Assembly (NCBI GenBank): GCA_035906575.1
Contig: JAMIEW010000081.1
Span: 1-12,995 of the forward strand
DNA from: HK-STAS-PATE-2 sp035906575
GTDB taxonomy: Bacteria; Patescibacteriota; Patescibacteriia; 2-12-FULL-60-25
DNA: 12,995 nucleotides
Direction of reading: 5' to 3'
Position numbers and translations under genes: made by a program. The notes below the pieces were generated by a model. That model saw only the letters and a program-made list of their open reading frames with translations, was not told the DNA's origin and searched no databases. This document shows, in pieces, positions 1 to 7,076 of the stretch (within the stretch, counting starts at the first letter, position 1; each line of letters begins with the position of its first letter).

Positions 1-1
1 G

Positions 2-814
2 GATTTTACCAAGCTTGAATTTAGCCTCATGTTCTCAGGTGACCATGATCAGGCGAACGCTATTCTCGGCATTCATGCCGGTGCTGGCGGGACTGACGCT
101 CAAGATTGGGCCGAGATGCTTATGCGTATGCTCTTTCGCTTCGGCGAACGCAAAGGCTACAAGGTTCAGCTTTTGGACGAATCACGCGGTGGTGAAGCAG
201 GTATTAAGTCCGCGATCTTTCGCATTGAAGGACGCTTCGCGTACGGTCATCTCAAAAGCGAACACGGTGTGCATCGCCTCGTGCGCCAATCGCCCTTTAA
301 TGCGGATGCATTGCGCCAAACGTCTTTTGCTCTTGTAGAAGTCATTCCAGAAATTGAGCATGATTCGGATATCGAAATTAAAAATGAAGATCTACGCATT
401 GACACGTTTACGGCTGGCGGCAAAGGAGGGCAGTCTGTGAATACGACGTATTCAGCGGTGCGTATTGTGCATTTGCCAACGGGTATCATGGTCTCGTGTC
501 AGAACGAGCGTTCGCAAACGCAAAACAAAGAGTTTGCGATGCGTGTGCTTAAATCGAAGTTAGCTAAATTACGCGAAGAAGAGTTACAGAAAGAAAAACA
601 ACAGCTTCGTGGCGAGTATCAAAGCGCCGAATGGGGCAATCAAATTCGTTCATATGTTCTTCATCCTTATAAGATGGTCAAAGATCATCGCACCGATGTT
701 GAAACAGCGGATCCTGAAAAGGTGTTAGATGGCGATATCGATATGTTTATCGAAGGCTATCTCAGAATGGAGGCGACGAAGCGCGATATCCCGGCGGAGT
801 TGAATAAAGAATAA
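2..814 (+). CDS. prfB: Peptide chain release factor 2, 3' part (5' end outside window)
   Basis: RF2 recognises UAA and UGA stop codons in the ribosomal A site and triggers hydrolysis of peptidyl-tRNA. The reading frame is open from base 2, so the N-terminal part of the protein is missing, including the region where a programmed +1 frameshift would lie if there is one. The RF2-type anticodon tripeptide Ser-Pro-Phe is at 290-298 (RF1 would have Pro-Ala-Thr). The catalytic Gly-Gly-Gln is at 425-433, within GGKGGQSVN. The C-terminal part, with SQTQNKEFAM and GNQIRSYVLHPYKMVKDHRT, is typical of class I release factors. The gene ends in TAA two bases before rsmA, so the two are probably cotranscribed. 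A functional RF2 argues that UGA is a stop here and not a glycine codon as in Gracilibacteria/SR1. The identification is secure. Confidence 0.96.
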   Translation, partial: DFTKLEFSLMFSGDHDQANAILGIHAGAGGTDAQDWAEMLMRMLFRFGERKGYKVQLLDESRGGEAGIKSAIFRIEGRFAYGHLKSEHGVHRLVRQSPFNADALRQTSFALVEVIPEIEHDSDIEIKNEDLRIDTFTAGGKGGQSVNTTYSAVRIVHLPTGIMVSCQNERSQTQNKEFAMRVLKSKLAKLREEELQKEKQQLRGEYQSAEWGNQIRSYVLHPYKMVKDHRTDVETADPEKVLDGDIDMFIEGYLRMEATKRDIPAELNKE

Positions 815-816
815 GT

Positions 817-1635
817 ATGAATCCTACTGAAATCAAAAACCTTTTAGCTGCCTTAGGCGGAGCGCCGAATAAGCGCTTAGGCCAGCATTTTTTGATTGAT
901 GGGGCGACGCTTGAGACGATTGCTGAAGCCGGTGAAATTCAAGAAGGGGAGACGGTGCTCGAGATTGGTCCGGGATTGGGCGTATTAACGAATGAGCTTT
1001 TAGATCGTGGCGCAAACGTGATCGCGATTGAAAAAGATCGCCGTTATGCCGCCTATCACGAAGGTCGCAAATTGAAGAATTTGAAGATCGTACAAGGTGA
1101 TGCGATTCAAATTGATTGGATGAAACTCGTTGGTAAAAAGCCCTGGAAGCTGATTGCGAATTTGCCGTATGCAATTACGTCTTATGCGTTGCGCCTTGGT
1201 TTATGGGCGAAGCATCCACCTGAATGCATTGTGGTGCTGGTGCAAAAAGAAGTGGCTGAACGTGCGATTGCGCGTGATGGCAAACAATCCCTTCTTTCAT
1301 TAATGGTGGCATTAGTCTCGAGCGAGGCGCGTATTCTGCGCAAGGTGCCGCCTGGTTGTTTTTACCCGCCGCCACGCGTGGATTCAGCGGTGCTCTATTT
1401 CAAACCCCTTGATCCTAAAGCGCGCAAAGCCCAATGGGGGGTCGACCCAGAGCGGGTCATGGAGCTGGCCAAAAAGGGCTTCTCGAAGCCGCGCAAGCTC
1501 TTGCGTTCGAACCTCGGGATTTCAGAGGCGGATTCTCAGGTCTGGGAGGGCCTTCAAATCAATCCTAAAGCAAGAGCCGAGGATTTATCCCCAATGCAGT
1601 GGGCGAGCCTCACCAAGACCCTTAAAACGGCTTAA
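817..1635 (+). CDS. rsmA: 16S rRNA dimethyladenosine transferase RsmA/KsgA
   Basis: RsmA uses S-adenosylmethionine to dimethylate two adjacent adenines in the GGAA loop of 16S helix 45 late in 30S assembly. The 272-residue protein has the usual family length. Visible motifs are the N-terminal NKRLGQHFL (18-26), the SAM-binding EIGPGLG (49-55), the acidic residue of IEKD (72), GDA (94-96), the catalytic NLPY (115-118), and FYPPPRVDSAV (182-192). The ATG lies two bases after the prfB stop with no Shine-Dalgarno sequence, which points to translational coupling. A terminator follows at once. The next gene is the 16S rRNA, and its helix 45 loop (GCGGAAGC, near 3344-3351) keeps both target adenines. 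Enzyme and substrate are therefore neighbours but separate transcription units. Arginine codons are almost all CGN. Confidence 0.97.
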   Translation: MNPTEIKNLLAALGGAPNKRLGQHFLIDGATLETIAEAGEIQEGETVLEIGPGLGVLTNELLDRGANVIAIEKDRRYAAYHEGRKLKNLKIVQGDAIQIDWMKLVGKKPWKLIANLPYAITSYALRLGLWAKHPPECIVVLVQKEVAERAIARDGKQSLLSLMVALVSSEARILRKVPPGCFYPPPRVDSAVLYFKPLDPKARKAQWGVDPERVMELAKKGFSKPRKLLRSNLGISEADSQVWEGLQINPKARAEDLSPMQWASLTKTLKTA

Positions 1636-1637
1636 AC

Positions 1638-1665
1638 ACCCACCTCAAAAAGGTGGGTTTTTATT
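1638..1665 (+). terminator. Rho-independent terminator of prfB-rsmA
   Basis: A perfect 8-bp stem ACCCACCT/AGGTGGGT with a 5-base loop is followed directly by TTTTATT. It starts three bases after the rsmA stop and separates rsmA from the rRNA promoter. Confidence 0.9.
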
Positions 1666-1713
1666 AGGGTTTTTTGTTGTTTGAGAACGTAGTAGGCAAA
1701 AAGCTTAGGATAC

Positions 1714-1742
1714 TTGACATGGCCAATGTTTTTCATTAAACT
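1714..1742 (+). promoter_or_regulatory. Promoter of the 16S rRNA gene
   Basis: TTGACA (1714-1719), a 17-base spacer and TAAACT (1737-1742) give a strong sigma-70-type promoter. Initiation is expected near 1749, giving a leader of about 120 bases before the mature 16S. A second TTGACA further down the leader (near 1787) has no matching -10 box. Confidence 0.82.
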
Positions 1743-1841
1743 TCCCGCACTACTTGAGAGATCCACAGGGGCCTCACAAGCGAAACTTTGACAGCAGAAG
1801 AGTGATTGGAACCTGAAATCCAAGTCTATTTACTTTGATCC

Positions 1842-1863
1842 CAACTTTCCGCCAGGAAGGTTG
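1842..1863 (+). other. Leader hairpin just upstream of mature 16S, possible processing signal
   Basis: CAACTTTCC and GGAAGGTTG form a 9-bp stem (one G-U pair) closed by GCCA. The hairpin ends seven bases before the expected 16S 5' end. A role in pre-rRNA processing is an inference from position. A boxA-type antitermination motif was looked for in the leader and not found. A longer leader-trailer duplex is not evident. Confidence 0.45.
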
Positions 1864-1869
1864 TGGGTT

Positions 1870-3372
<1,503 letters not shown>

Positions 3373-3417
3373 CTAGGGAGAAATTTCCAATTTTGGAATT
3401 ATTGACCGATGGTCGAT

Positions 3418-3446
3418 TTTTCTGACATTTATGTCAGAAAATTTTA
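3418..3446 (+). terminator. First terminator after 16S rRNA
   Basis: CTGACAT and ATGTCAG form a perfect stem extended by TTTT/AAAA on its outer side, followed by a further TTTT. It lies about 45 bases past the mature 16S end. The flanking A and T runs make it look bidirectional. Confidence 0.8.
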
Positions 3447-3537
3447 GTGCGAAACGGCCTGCATTCTTTGCAGGTGCGTCGTACGCTAGATTCGGACGTA
3501 GGGTTTCCAATCACTTTTCTGAAGTCAAAGCTCAGAA

Positions 3538-3563
3538 CCTCGCGCAAGCGGGGTTTTGTGTTT
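3538..3563 (+). terminator. Second terminator after 16S rRNA
   Basis: CCTCGC and GCGGGG (one G-U pair) around a GCAA loop are followed by TTTTGTGTTT. With the hairpin at 3418-3446 this makes a tandem terminator, which fits a strongly transcribed rRNA gene and supports 16S being a separate unit. A smaller hairpin CCTGC/GCAGG lies between the two. I see no gene in 3373-3666. Confidence 0.7.
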
Positions 3564-3632
3564 CTCGACTTCGTTCGCGTTGCTCACTGCGCTCGAAATG
3601 ACAAGTCTATTGTCATGTCGAGCATAGCGAGA
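3563..3632. repeat. Palindromic intergenic element (REP-like)
   Basis: CTCGAAATGACAA (3592-3604) and TTGTCATGTCGAG (3610-3622) are inverted with one mismatch around a 5-base loop. An outer TCTCG (3563-3567) pairs with CGAGA (3628-3632). The text CTCGACTTCGTTCGCG...GCGCTCGAAATGACA resembles short dispersed palindromes that I have seen between genes in many bacterial genomes. No second copy is present in this window. Its function is unknown. It lies between the rRNA terminators and the ZIP gene, so any ZIP promoter must be inside or just after it. I could not pick out a convincing one. Confidence 0.55.
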
Positions 3633-3666
3633 CAAGGGGCTTTGTGTTAGTCTGTTTTTCAATTCT

Positions 3667-4395
3667 ATGGCTTTCATCTTTATCATCTTGGCTTTTGCCA
3701 TGATCTTGCTTGGTGGATTGGTTGGTTTGCGTTTTCGCGATCGATCCCATCTTCTTCTTGGTGCCTCGGCAGGTATTATTTTGGGGATGGTTGCGTTTGA
3801 ATTGTTGCCGGAGTCTATTGAATTAGCAGAAGGTGCAGGGCTCGAGCACTGGATCCCAATGATGGCGTTTGTGGTGGGTTTCTTCTGTATCCACATCCTT
3901 GAAAAAACGATGTTGATGCATCATGCACATGAAGATGAGTACGCTTCTCATTCGCATCCACATATGGGTAAGGCCCAGTCGGCGGCGATTATTGGCCATG
4001 CCTTTTTTGATGGTTTGGTTATCGGTTTAAGTTTTCTTGTTTCTGATGCCGTTGGTATTAGTGTGGCTCTTGCTGTGCTTGCCCATGATTTTTGTGATGG
4101 ATTGAATACCGTTTCGTTCATGGTTCGTCACGGTAATTCAAAACGTCAGACCGTTTGGTTTTTGGTGGCAACGGCTGTGGCGCCATTACTTGGTGGTCTA
4201 TTGAGTATGGTTGTCGACGTCCCGGCGGCAGTCTTGCCTATCGTCTTAGGTTGGTTCGCTGGTGTCTTGCTCTATATCGCTGCCGCCGATGTTTTGCCCG
4301 AAGCCCACGCTAAACACTCCAGCTGGAAGACGATCGCCATGTCAGTACTTGGTGCCGGGCTCTCGTTCTGGATCACGCTTTCATTAGGTCATTAA
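3667..4395 (+). CDS. ZIP-family divalent metal transporter
   Basis: ZIP proteins move zinc, iron or related divalent metals into the cytoplasm across the inner membrane. The 242-residue protein is almost entirely hydrophobic, with about eight spans, normal for the bacterial family. The two metal-site helices carry HAFFDG (111-116) and HDFCDG (140-145), where classic ZIPs have HNxPEG and HExPEG. The second helix has FELLPES (44-50) and a late helix has DVLPEAH (208-214). Between spans 3 and 4 is a His-rich loop (85-99, HHAHEDEYASHSHPH), the usual variable metal-binding loop. The Asn-to-Ala and Glu-to-Asp changes match a bacterial ZIP subgroup that I recall with HDFxDG, so metal choice cannot be predicted. 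It is a single-gene unit: rRNA terminators lie upstream and its own terminator is downstream. No Shine-Dalgarno is present. Confidence 0.88.
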   Translation: MAFIFIILAFAMILLGGLVGLRFRDRSHLLLGASAGIILGMVAFELLPESIELAEGAGLEHWIPMMAFVVGFFCIHILEKTMLMHHAHEDEYASHSHPHMGKAQSAAIIGHAFFDGLVIGLSFLVSDAVGISVALAVLAHDFCDGLNTVSFMVRHGNSKRQTVWFLVATAVAPLLGGLLSMVVDVPAAVLPIVLGWFAGVLLYIAAADVLPEAHAKHSSWKTIAMSVLGAGLSFWITLSLGH

Positions 4396-4407
4396 GTTAA
4401 TGAAAGC

Positions 4408-4443
4408 ATACAAAAAACCAGCCGTTTGGCTGGTTTTTTGTAT
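4408..4443. terminator. Bidirectional terminator between ZIP gene and tRNA-Val
   Basis: A perfect 16-bp inverted repeat, ATACAAAAAACCAGCC and its complement, encloses a GTTT loop. The A-run on one side and T-run on the other give a U-tract in both directions, so it can end the ZIP transcript and the convergent tRNA-Val transcript. Its last base touches the encoded CCA of the tRNA. Confidence 0.9.
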
Positions 4444-4519
4444 GGTGCGCGTACCAAGATTCGAACTTGGGACCTTTACAATGTCAATGTAACGCTCTAA
4501 CCAACTGAGCTATACGCGC
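4443..4519 (-). tRNA. tRNA-Val (anticodon GAC)
   Basis: On the minus strand the gene folds as a standard cloverleaf. The acceptor is GCGCGTA/TACGCGC (7 bp), the D arm starts GCTCAGTTGG, and the anticodon stem is TTACA/TGTAA with loop TTGACAT, giving GAC. The variable loop is AGGTC and the T arm is CCAAG/CTTGG with TTCGAAT. The discriminator is A and the CCA end is encoded. GAC reads the valine codons GUC and GUU. Its own promoter lies just upstream. Confidence 0.96.
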
Positions 4520-4534
4520 CTAAAATGTGACCAA

Positions 4535-4563
4535 ATAGTAGGCGATTTTTGAAAGGCCGTCAA
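4535..4563 (-). promoter_or_regulatory. Promoter of tRNA-Val
   Basis: Read on the minus strand: TTGACG (4563-4558), a 17-base spacer, TACTAT (4540-4535). Expected initiation is about nine bases before the mature tRNA 5' end. Confidence 0.8.
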
Positions 4564-4591
4564 CCATCCACAGTCGTGTGGTATTAAACTG

Positions 4592-4600
4592 TGCTATAAT
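4592..4600 (+). promoter_or_regulatory. Extended -10 promoter for the anchored Cys/His protein
   Basis: TGCTATAAT is a perfect extended -10 element. No good -35 box is seen at 17 or 18 bases. Expected initiation near 4607 gives a leader of about 35 bases before the ATG at 4643. It diverges from the tRNA-Val promoter. Confidence 0.7.
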
Positions 4601-4642
4601 GGTTTCATCACTAACCCTTTGATTCCACAAGCACATTTGGCT

Positions 4643-5119
4643 ATGAGCGAACCTATCAAAAAAACCGTTGCAAAAAAGCGCACCATCAAGGCAAAAATGC
4701 CAGCGGGCAATAGCCCTGCACCAACCATGCAGGCTCCTGTTTGCGGCCATGACGGTCACTGCAGCACGAATGCGTGCAATGTCCGCTATGTTGGCCCGAC
4801 GTCGCAATTGTCTGATCACCACGCAACGCACTTCGCCCAAGCTTCGAGCCATATCTGGTCAGCAGCTGTGGTAACAGGTCTTGCTTTGGTCGTAACGGGT
4901 TCAATCGCGTATCAATCTGTGAGCGCTGAATCAACCAAAGCCGCTAAAGCACTGCAAAAGCAAAATGCTAACCGCGCTGATATCGCCCAGGTCATCGAAC
5001 AGCTTAACCGTATCGAACGCGTCTCAACCGAGACCCGCGATCTCTTAAAAGGCGACACCGAGCCAACAACCGACGCCGAGAAGATCGAAAAGGTCATGCC
5101 GAAGCCGGCAACGCCTTAG
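4643..5119 (+). CDS. Unknown protein: Lys-rich N-terminus, Cys/His cluster, one membrane span, coiled coil
   Basis: I do not recognise this family. The 158-residue protein has four parts. Residues 5-18 are Lys/Arg-rich. Residues 34-45 hold C34, H36, H39, C40 and C45, with further histidines at 59, 60, 63 and 70, and could bind a metal. Residues 71-90 form one hydrophobic span. Residues 93-137 are a charged helix with coiled-coil character (KAAKALQKQNANRADIAQV), followed by a Pro-rich acidic tail. The basic N-terminus suggests that end is cytoplasmic and the coiled coil is outside. A longer reading from TTG at 4619 is possible, but the ATG at 4643 fits the promoter distance better. It is a single-gene unit closed by a strong terminator. 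Confidence 0.75.
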   Translation: MSEPIKKTVAKKRTIKAKMPAGNSPAPTMQAPVCGHDGHCSTNACNVRYVGPTSQLSDHHATHFAQASSHIWSAAVVTGLALVVTGSIAYQSVSAESTKAAKALQKQNANRADIAQVIEQLNRIERVSTETRDLLKGDTEPTTDAEKIEKVMPKPATP

Positions 5120-5165
5120 TGCCGTCATTGCACAAAAGCCCTCAGCTCCCCCCTGGTACGATTTT

Positions 5166-5200
5166 GATAAAAAACCCCCACGTTTGGGGGTATTTTTATC
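5166..5200 (+). terminator. Terminator after the anchored Cys/His protein
   Basis: CCCCCA and TGGGGG enclose CGTT. The stem is lengthened by GATAAAAA and TATTTTTATC on the outside, giving a U-tract on either strand. Confidence 0.88.
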
Positions 5201-5230
5201 GCTGCCTTGTTTTTATTCAGAATGAACAAA

Positions 5231-5321
5231 CCCCTTCCACAAACGTGGGAAGGGGTCGCCCGACGAAGGCTCTGCGAAGTCGGGCGGGGGTAGGGGGTTT
5301 GAAGGGGTGACGGTGCCCTTC
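5231..5321. repeat. GC-rich cluster of three hairpins with a G-quadruplex motif
   Basis: Three inverted repeats follow one another. CCCCTTCCAC (5231-5240) pairs with GTGGGAAGGGG (5245-5255, one bulge). CGCCCGAC (5257-5264) pairs with GTCGGGCG (5279-5286). GAAGGG (5301-5306) pairs with CCCTTC (5316-5321). The G-runs at 5282-5284, 5286-5290, 5293-5297 and 5304-5307 meet the canonical quadruplex pattern with loops of 1, 2 and 6 bases. The cluster fills the space between a terminator and the tRNA-Gln promoter. It contains no gene that I would accept and looks like a dispersed intergenic repeat. Confidence 0.6.
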
Positions 5322-5323
5322 AA

Positions 5324-5352
5324 TTGACCGCTTTAAGTATTTTCAGTATCAT
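5324..5352 (+). promoter_or_regulatory. Promoter of tRNA-Gln
   Basis: TTGACC (5324-5329), 17 bases, TATCAT (5347-5352). Expected initiation near 5359 is only a few bases before the mature tRNA. Confidence 0.8.
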
Positions 5353-5362
5353 CTGGCCACAT

Positions 5363-5436
5363 TCCGAGATCGTCTAATGGTAGGACTACAGCCTCTGGAG
5401 CTGTGTATCTTGGTTCGAGTCCAAGTCTCGGAGCCA
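5363..5436 (+). tRNA. tRNA-Gln (anticodon CTG)
   Basis: The cloverleaf is complete. The acceptor is TCCGAGA/TCTCGGA and the D arm is GTCT/GGAC with one G-U pair. The anticodon stem is ACAGC/GCTGT with loop CTCTGGA, giving CTG. The T arm is CTTGG/CCAAG with TTCGAGT, the discriminator is G, and the CCA end is encoded. CUG reads CAG, and a G discriminator is usual for tRNA-Gln. Another tRNA must read CAA elsewhere in the genome. Confidence 0.95.
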
Positions 5437-5440
5437 TCAA

Positions 5441-5470
5441 AAACCCGCCCTGAATAGGCGGGTTTGTCGT
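5441..5470 (+). terminator. Terminator of tRNA-Gln
   Basis: AAACCCGCC and GGCGGGTTT form a 9-bp perfect stem with a 7-base loop, followed by GTCGTTCT. The T-run is partly inside the stem. The downstream promoter's -35 box overlaps its 3' arm. Confidence 0.8.
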
Positions 5471-5493
5471 TCTCTGATGGCCGGGGGTATACT
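5464..5493 (+). promoter_or_regulatory. Promoter of the DoxX-like gene, start site at the ATG
   Basis: TTGTCG (5464-5469), 18 bases, TATACT (5488-5493). Initiation is expected around 5500, at most a couple of bases before the ATG at 5502, so the mRNA should be leaderless or nearly so. Confidence 0.6.
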
Positions 5494-5501
5494 CAGGGCA
5501 T

Positions 5502-5894
5502 ATGAACCTCCGCAATAAAAAGCTCGTACTCACGGTACGCGTTCTCCTAGGTCTTATGTTCGTCTTTAGCGGCGTCTCTGGCATGGCTGCCGGCTTAACA
5601 GGGATGGAAGGCAAGATCCCGGCTCCGATGCTCACGACTCAGATGCAATTGTGGGATATGGGGATCTTTCAGATGATCAAAGTCACCGAGATCGTCGCTG
5701 GCCTCATGTTGATCTTTGGCTTCTTGCCAGCCCTTGCCTTGCTCTTTTTGTCACCGATTTGCGTAGGGGTATTGGTCTATAACTCGACCGTAGCTCCGCA
5801 ATTTCTTGTGACGGGTGTGATTGTTTCGCTTGCGACGGCTTTTCTTGGTTATGCGTATTGGGAGAAATTTGAGGGATTGTTTGAACGGAAGTAA
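5502..5894 (+). CDS. DoxX-like small integral membrane protein
   Basis: The 130-residue protein has four hydrophobic segments, at about 8-28, 54-76, 77-96 and 100-119. Its sequence pattern RVLLGLMFVFSGVSGM near the N-terminus, then a conserved E (63) ahead of GLMLIFGFLPALALL, is that of the DoxX/SURF4 superfamily. Some DoxX relatives are linked to quinol oxidation or to redox and oxidative-stress complexes, but most are uncharacterised, so no reaction is assigned. The -10 box sits so close to the ATG that the message is probably leaderless. The next gene has its own promoter overlapping the end of this one. Confidence 0.72.
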   Translation: MNLRNKKLVLTVRVLLGLMFVFSGVSGMAAGLTGMEGKIPAPMLTTQMQLWDMGIFQMIKVTEIVAGLMLIFGFLPALALLFLSPICVGVLVYNSTVAPQFLVTGVIVSLATAFLGYAYWEKFEGLFERK

Positions 5895-5909
5895 CAATAG
5901 CGCTATGGT
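5881..5909 (+). promoter_or_regulatory. Promoter of the zinc-ribbon gene, start site at the ATG
   Basis: TTGAAC (5881-5886), 17 bases, TATGGT (5904-5909). Initiation is expected at about 5915-5917 and the ATG is at 5916, a second probable leaderless start. The -35 box lies inside the last codons of the DoxX-like gene. Confidence 0.6.
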
Positions 5910-5915
5910 CGAGAC

Positions 5916-6110
5916 ATGCTCGACCAAATCTTCAAAATAACCGACATCGTACCGGTCTCCGGTACGTATCTCTGCGTGCCTTGCGGGCATACGCAGTACT
6001 TCGAGCAAGGGGCAAAGTTTGAGACGTGTGAGGTTTGTCTGGCCGGTACTGATGAAGGCTGGACGGGATACGAGCATGAAGACGCGGAGTTTTGGCAATT
6101 TATCAAGTAG
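5916..6110 (+). CDS. Small zinc-ribbon protein
   Basis: The 64-residue protein has two Cys pairs, C20-x2-C23 and C38-x2-C41, spaced like a rubredoxin-type zinc ribbon (SGTYLCVPCGHTQYF ... ETCEVC). The pattern, a short strand, the first knuckle, a turn with a Gly and Phe, then the second knuckle, resembles small stand-alone zinc-ribbon proteins of unknown function. The C-terminal third is acidic (TDEGW, EHEDAEF). No membrane span or signal peptide is present, so it should be cytoplasmic. It could serve as a protein- or RNA-contact module, but the sequence does not say which. It ends in TAG two bases before the next ATG, so the next gene is probably cotranscribed and coupled. Confidence 0.78.
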   Translation: MLDQIFKITDIVPVSGTYLCVPCGHTQYFEQGAKFETCEVCLAGTDEGWTGYEHEDAEFWQFIK

Positions 6111-6112
6111 AT

Positions 6113-6484
6113 ATGGCTTCAATAAAAATAGTCGACACTATTGAATACAGATTTTTTATATGGATGTCGCAGTTTTCAGAAAGTAGCCATGCACATGATG
6201 CAAGACGTTTTCATGAGTTAGTATTAATAATATGTAGGAGGAAAACTAAAAAATGGAAAGATTTTGACTACCTGAAGAAAAGAATCCTTGAGAAGAAACC
6301 AAAATTCAATCAGTCGCGTCTAGATACTCTTCAGGTTATTTTTGAAAATCTTTGTAGTTTTTATCAGGTTACTAGGAGGAAAAACCTCAACTATGAGCTA
6401 ACTAATGAAATCGTCCCTGATGGTCACTATTACGAAAAAGGTTTGCGTAATGGGGAGCTCTATCAGAAGCTCAAAAAATACTAA
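6113..6484 (+). CDS. Unknown basic helical protein, AT-rich, foreign codon use
   Basis: I do not recognise this 123-residue protein. It is rich in Lys, Arg and aromatic residues and predicted mostly helical, with a strongly basic middle (CRRKTKKWKDFDYLKKRILEKK read in two parts, about 41-62). It has no membrane span and no Cys/His cluster. The ATG at 6113 is chosen over an upstream TTG because it follows the zinc-ribbon stop by two bases. Base use is clearly more AT-rich than in prfB, rsmA or the helicase. Seven of its ten Arg codons are AGA or AGG, including two AGG-AGG pairs, whereas neighbours use CGN almost only. That suggests recent acquisition. Reality as a gene rests on length and coupling and not on homology. 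Confidence 0.6.
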   Translation: MASIKIVDTIEYRFFIWMSQFSESSHAHDARRFHELVLIICRRKTKKWKDFDYLKKRILEKKPKFNQSRLDTLQVIFENLCSFYQVTRRKNLNYELTNEIVPDGHYYEKGLRNGELYQKLKKY

Positions 6485-6547
6485 GCGTTATATCTTCGGT
6501 ATTGAGCTGGGGTTGACATTACAGAATCGTTCAGGGTGAGTATTTAG

Positions 6548-6553
6548 TATAAT
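6548..6553 (+). promoter_or_regulatory. -10 box of the orphan membrane gene
   Basis: A perfect TATAAT. It overlaps a possible ATG at 6552 and places initiation near 6560, just before the in-frame ATG at 6564, which is therefore preferred. No good -35 lies at 17 bases. A TTGACA at 6513 is 29 bases away, too far for a normal pair. Confidence 0.5.
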
Positions 6554-6563
6554 GCTAACATCT

Positions 6564-7025
6564 ATGTTCATCACAAGGGTATTTGCACATACCAAAGAAA
6601 TAATCTCACTTAGAAAAGATCTGAGAGAAGGTCGCTTTAATGACCCTCTGGGACAGCACCCAACCAAAGAGGGGCTTGAGAAGTTAATCGCTAAGAAAGA
6701 GCTAAGTGCATTACGGTCACACCTCTTTCTTGTATTCCCAGGTGGTTCAGTAATTTACTTATTGATTGCGTGGCTGCTTCCTATTGCGCTGGGTCTTGAA
6801 GAGGATTCAATCCAGTCTAATTACGTCTCTGTGATTTTTGGATTGTTCCTATTCTTTATTTGGGCTAAGTATCTATTCGCTATTTCTAAGCTAGAATCTT
6901 ATCAAGATCCGATCGATAGAACCCCTAAGTCTGACTGGTTTCTAAATTTTATTTTAACTGGGTTGTATATCCCTGTCTTCTATTTCGCTTTCTCACTTAA
7001 AAATCTAGTACTAGGGGATGGTTGA
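6564..7025 (+). CDS. Unknown three-span membrane protein, AT-rich
   Basis: I do not recognise this 153-residue protein. After a basic, soluble N-terminal part (1-50, with KKE and RK clusters) come three hydrophobic segments at about 53-77, 87-107 and 126-147. A short polar loop between the second and third carries ESYQDPIDRTPKSDW. The start at 6564 is preferred over 6552, four codons upstream, because the TATAAT at 6548-6553 would put transcription initiation between them. Like the gene before it, it is AT-rich and uses AGA/AGG for four of six arginines, so the two may have arrived together. A terminator follows at 7087. Confidence 0.62.
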   Translation: MFITRVFAHTKEIISLRKDLREGRFNDPLGQHPTKEGLEKLIAKKELSALRSHLFLVFPGGSVIYLLIAWLLPIALGLEEDSIQSNYVSVIFGLFLFFIWAKYLFAISKLESYQDPIDRTPKSDWFLNFILTGLYIPVFYFAFSLKNLVLGDG

Positions 7026-7076
7026 TGGTTTGTGCGAATAGCCCGAAGCTTGACAGTGCAAGGTGTCTGTGTATTT

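Noticed and set aside
3450..3530. Possible tRNA or small RNA after the 16S (hairpin CCTGC/GCAGG with an ATTCG string)
   Set aside because: No cloverleaf can be formed and no acceptor pairing is present. It is only a small hairpin.
3447..3650. 67-residue plus-strand frame after the 16S
   Set aside because: It spans both a terminator and a palindromic repeat, with no protein-like composition.
4520..4852. 110-residue minus-strand frame
   Set aside because: It overlaps the better-supported plus-strand gene at 4643-5119 and the two divergent promoters, and its product looks like an antisense translation.
5119..5310. 63-residue plus-strand frame starting at GTG
   Set aside because: It runs through a terminator and the hairpin cluster, has no fitting promoter, and has low-complexity content.
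6235..6395. Two AGGAGGAAAA strings that look like Shine-Dalgarno sites
   Set aside because: Both are in-frame Arg-Arg-Lys codons inside the gene at 6113-6484, and the ATGs after them open no separate reading frame that I would accept.
6513..6553. TTGACA (6513) paired with TATAAT (6548), and similarly TTGACA (7050) with TATAAT (7080)
   Set aside because: The spacers are 29 and 24 bases, far from the usual 16-18, and differ from each other, so I treat only the -10 boxes as supported.
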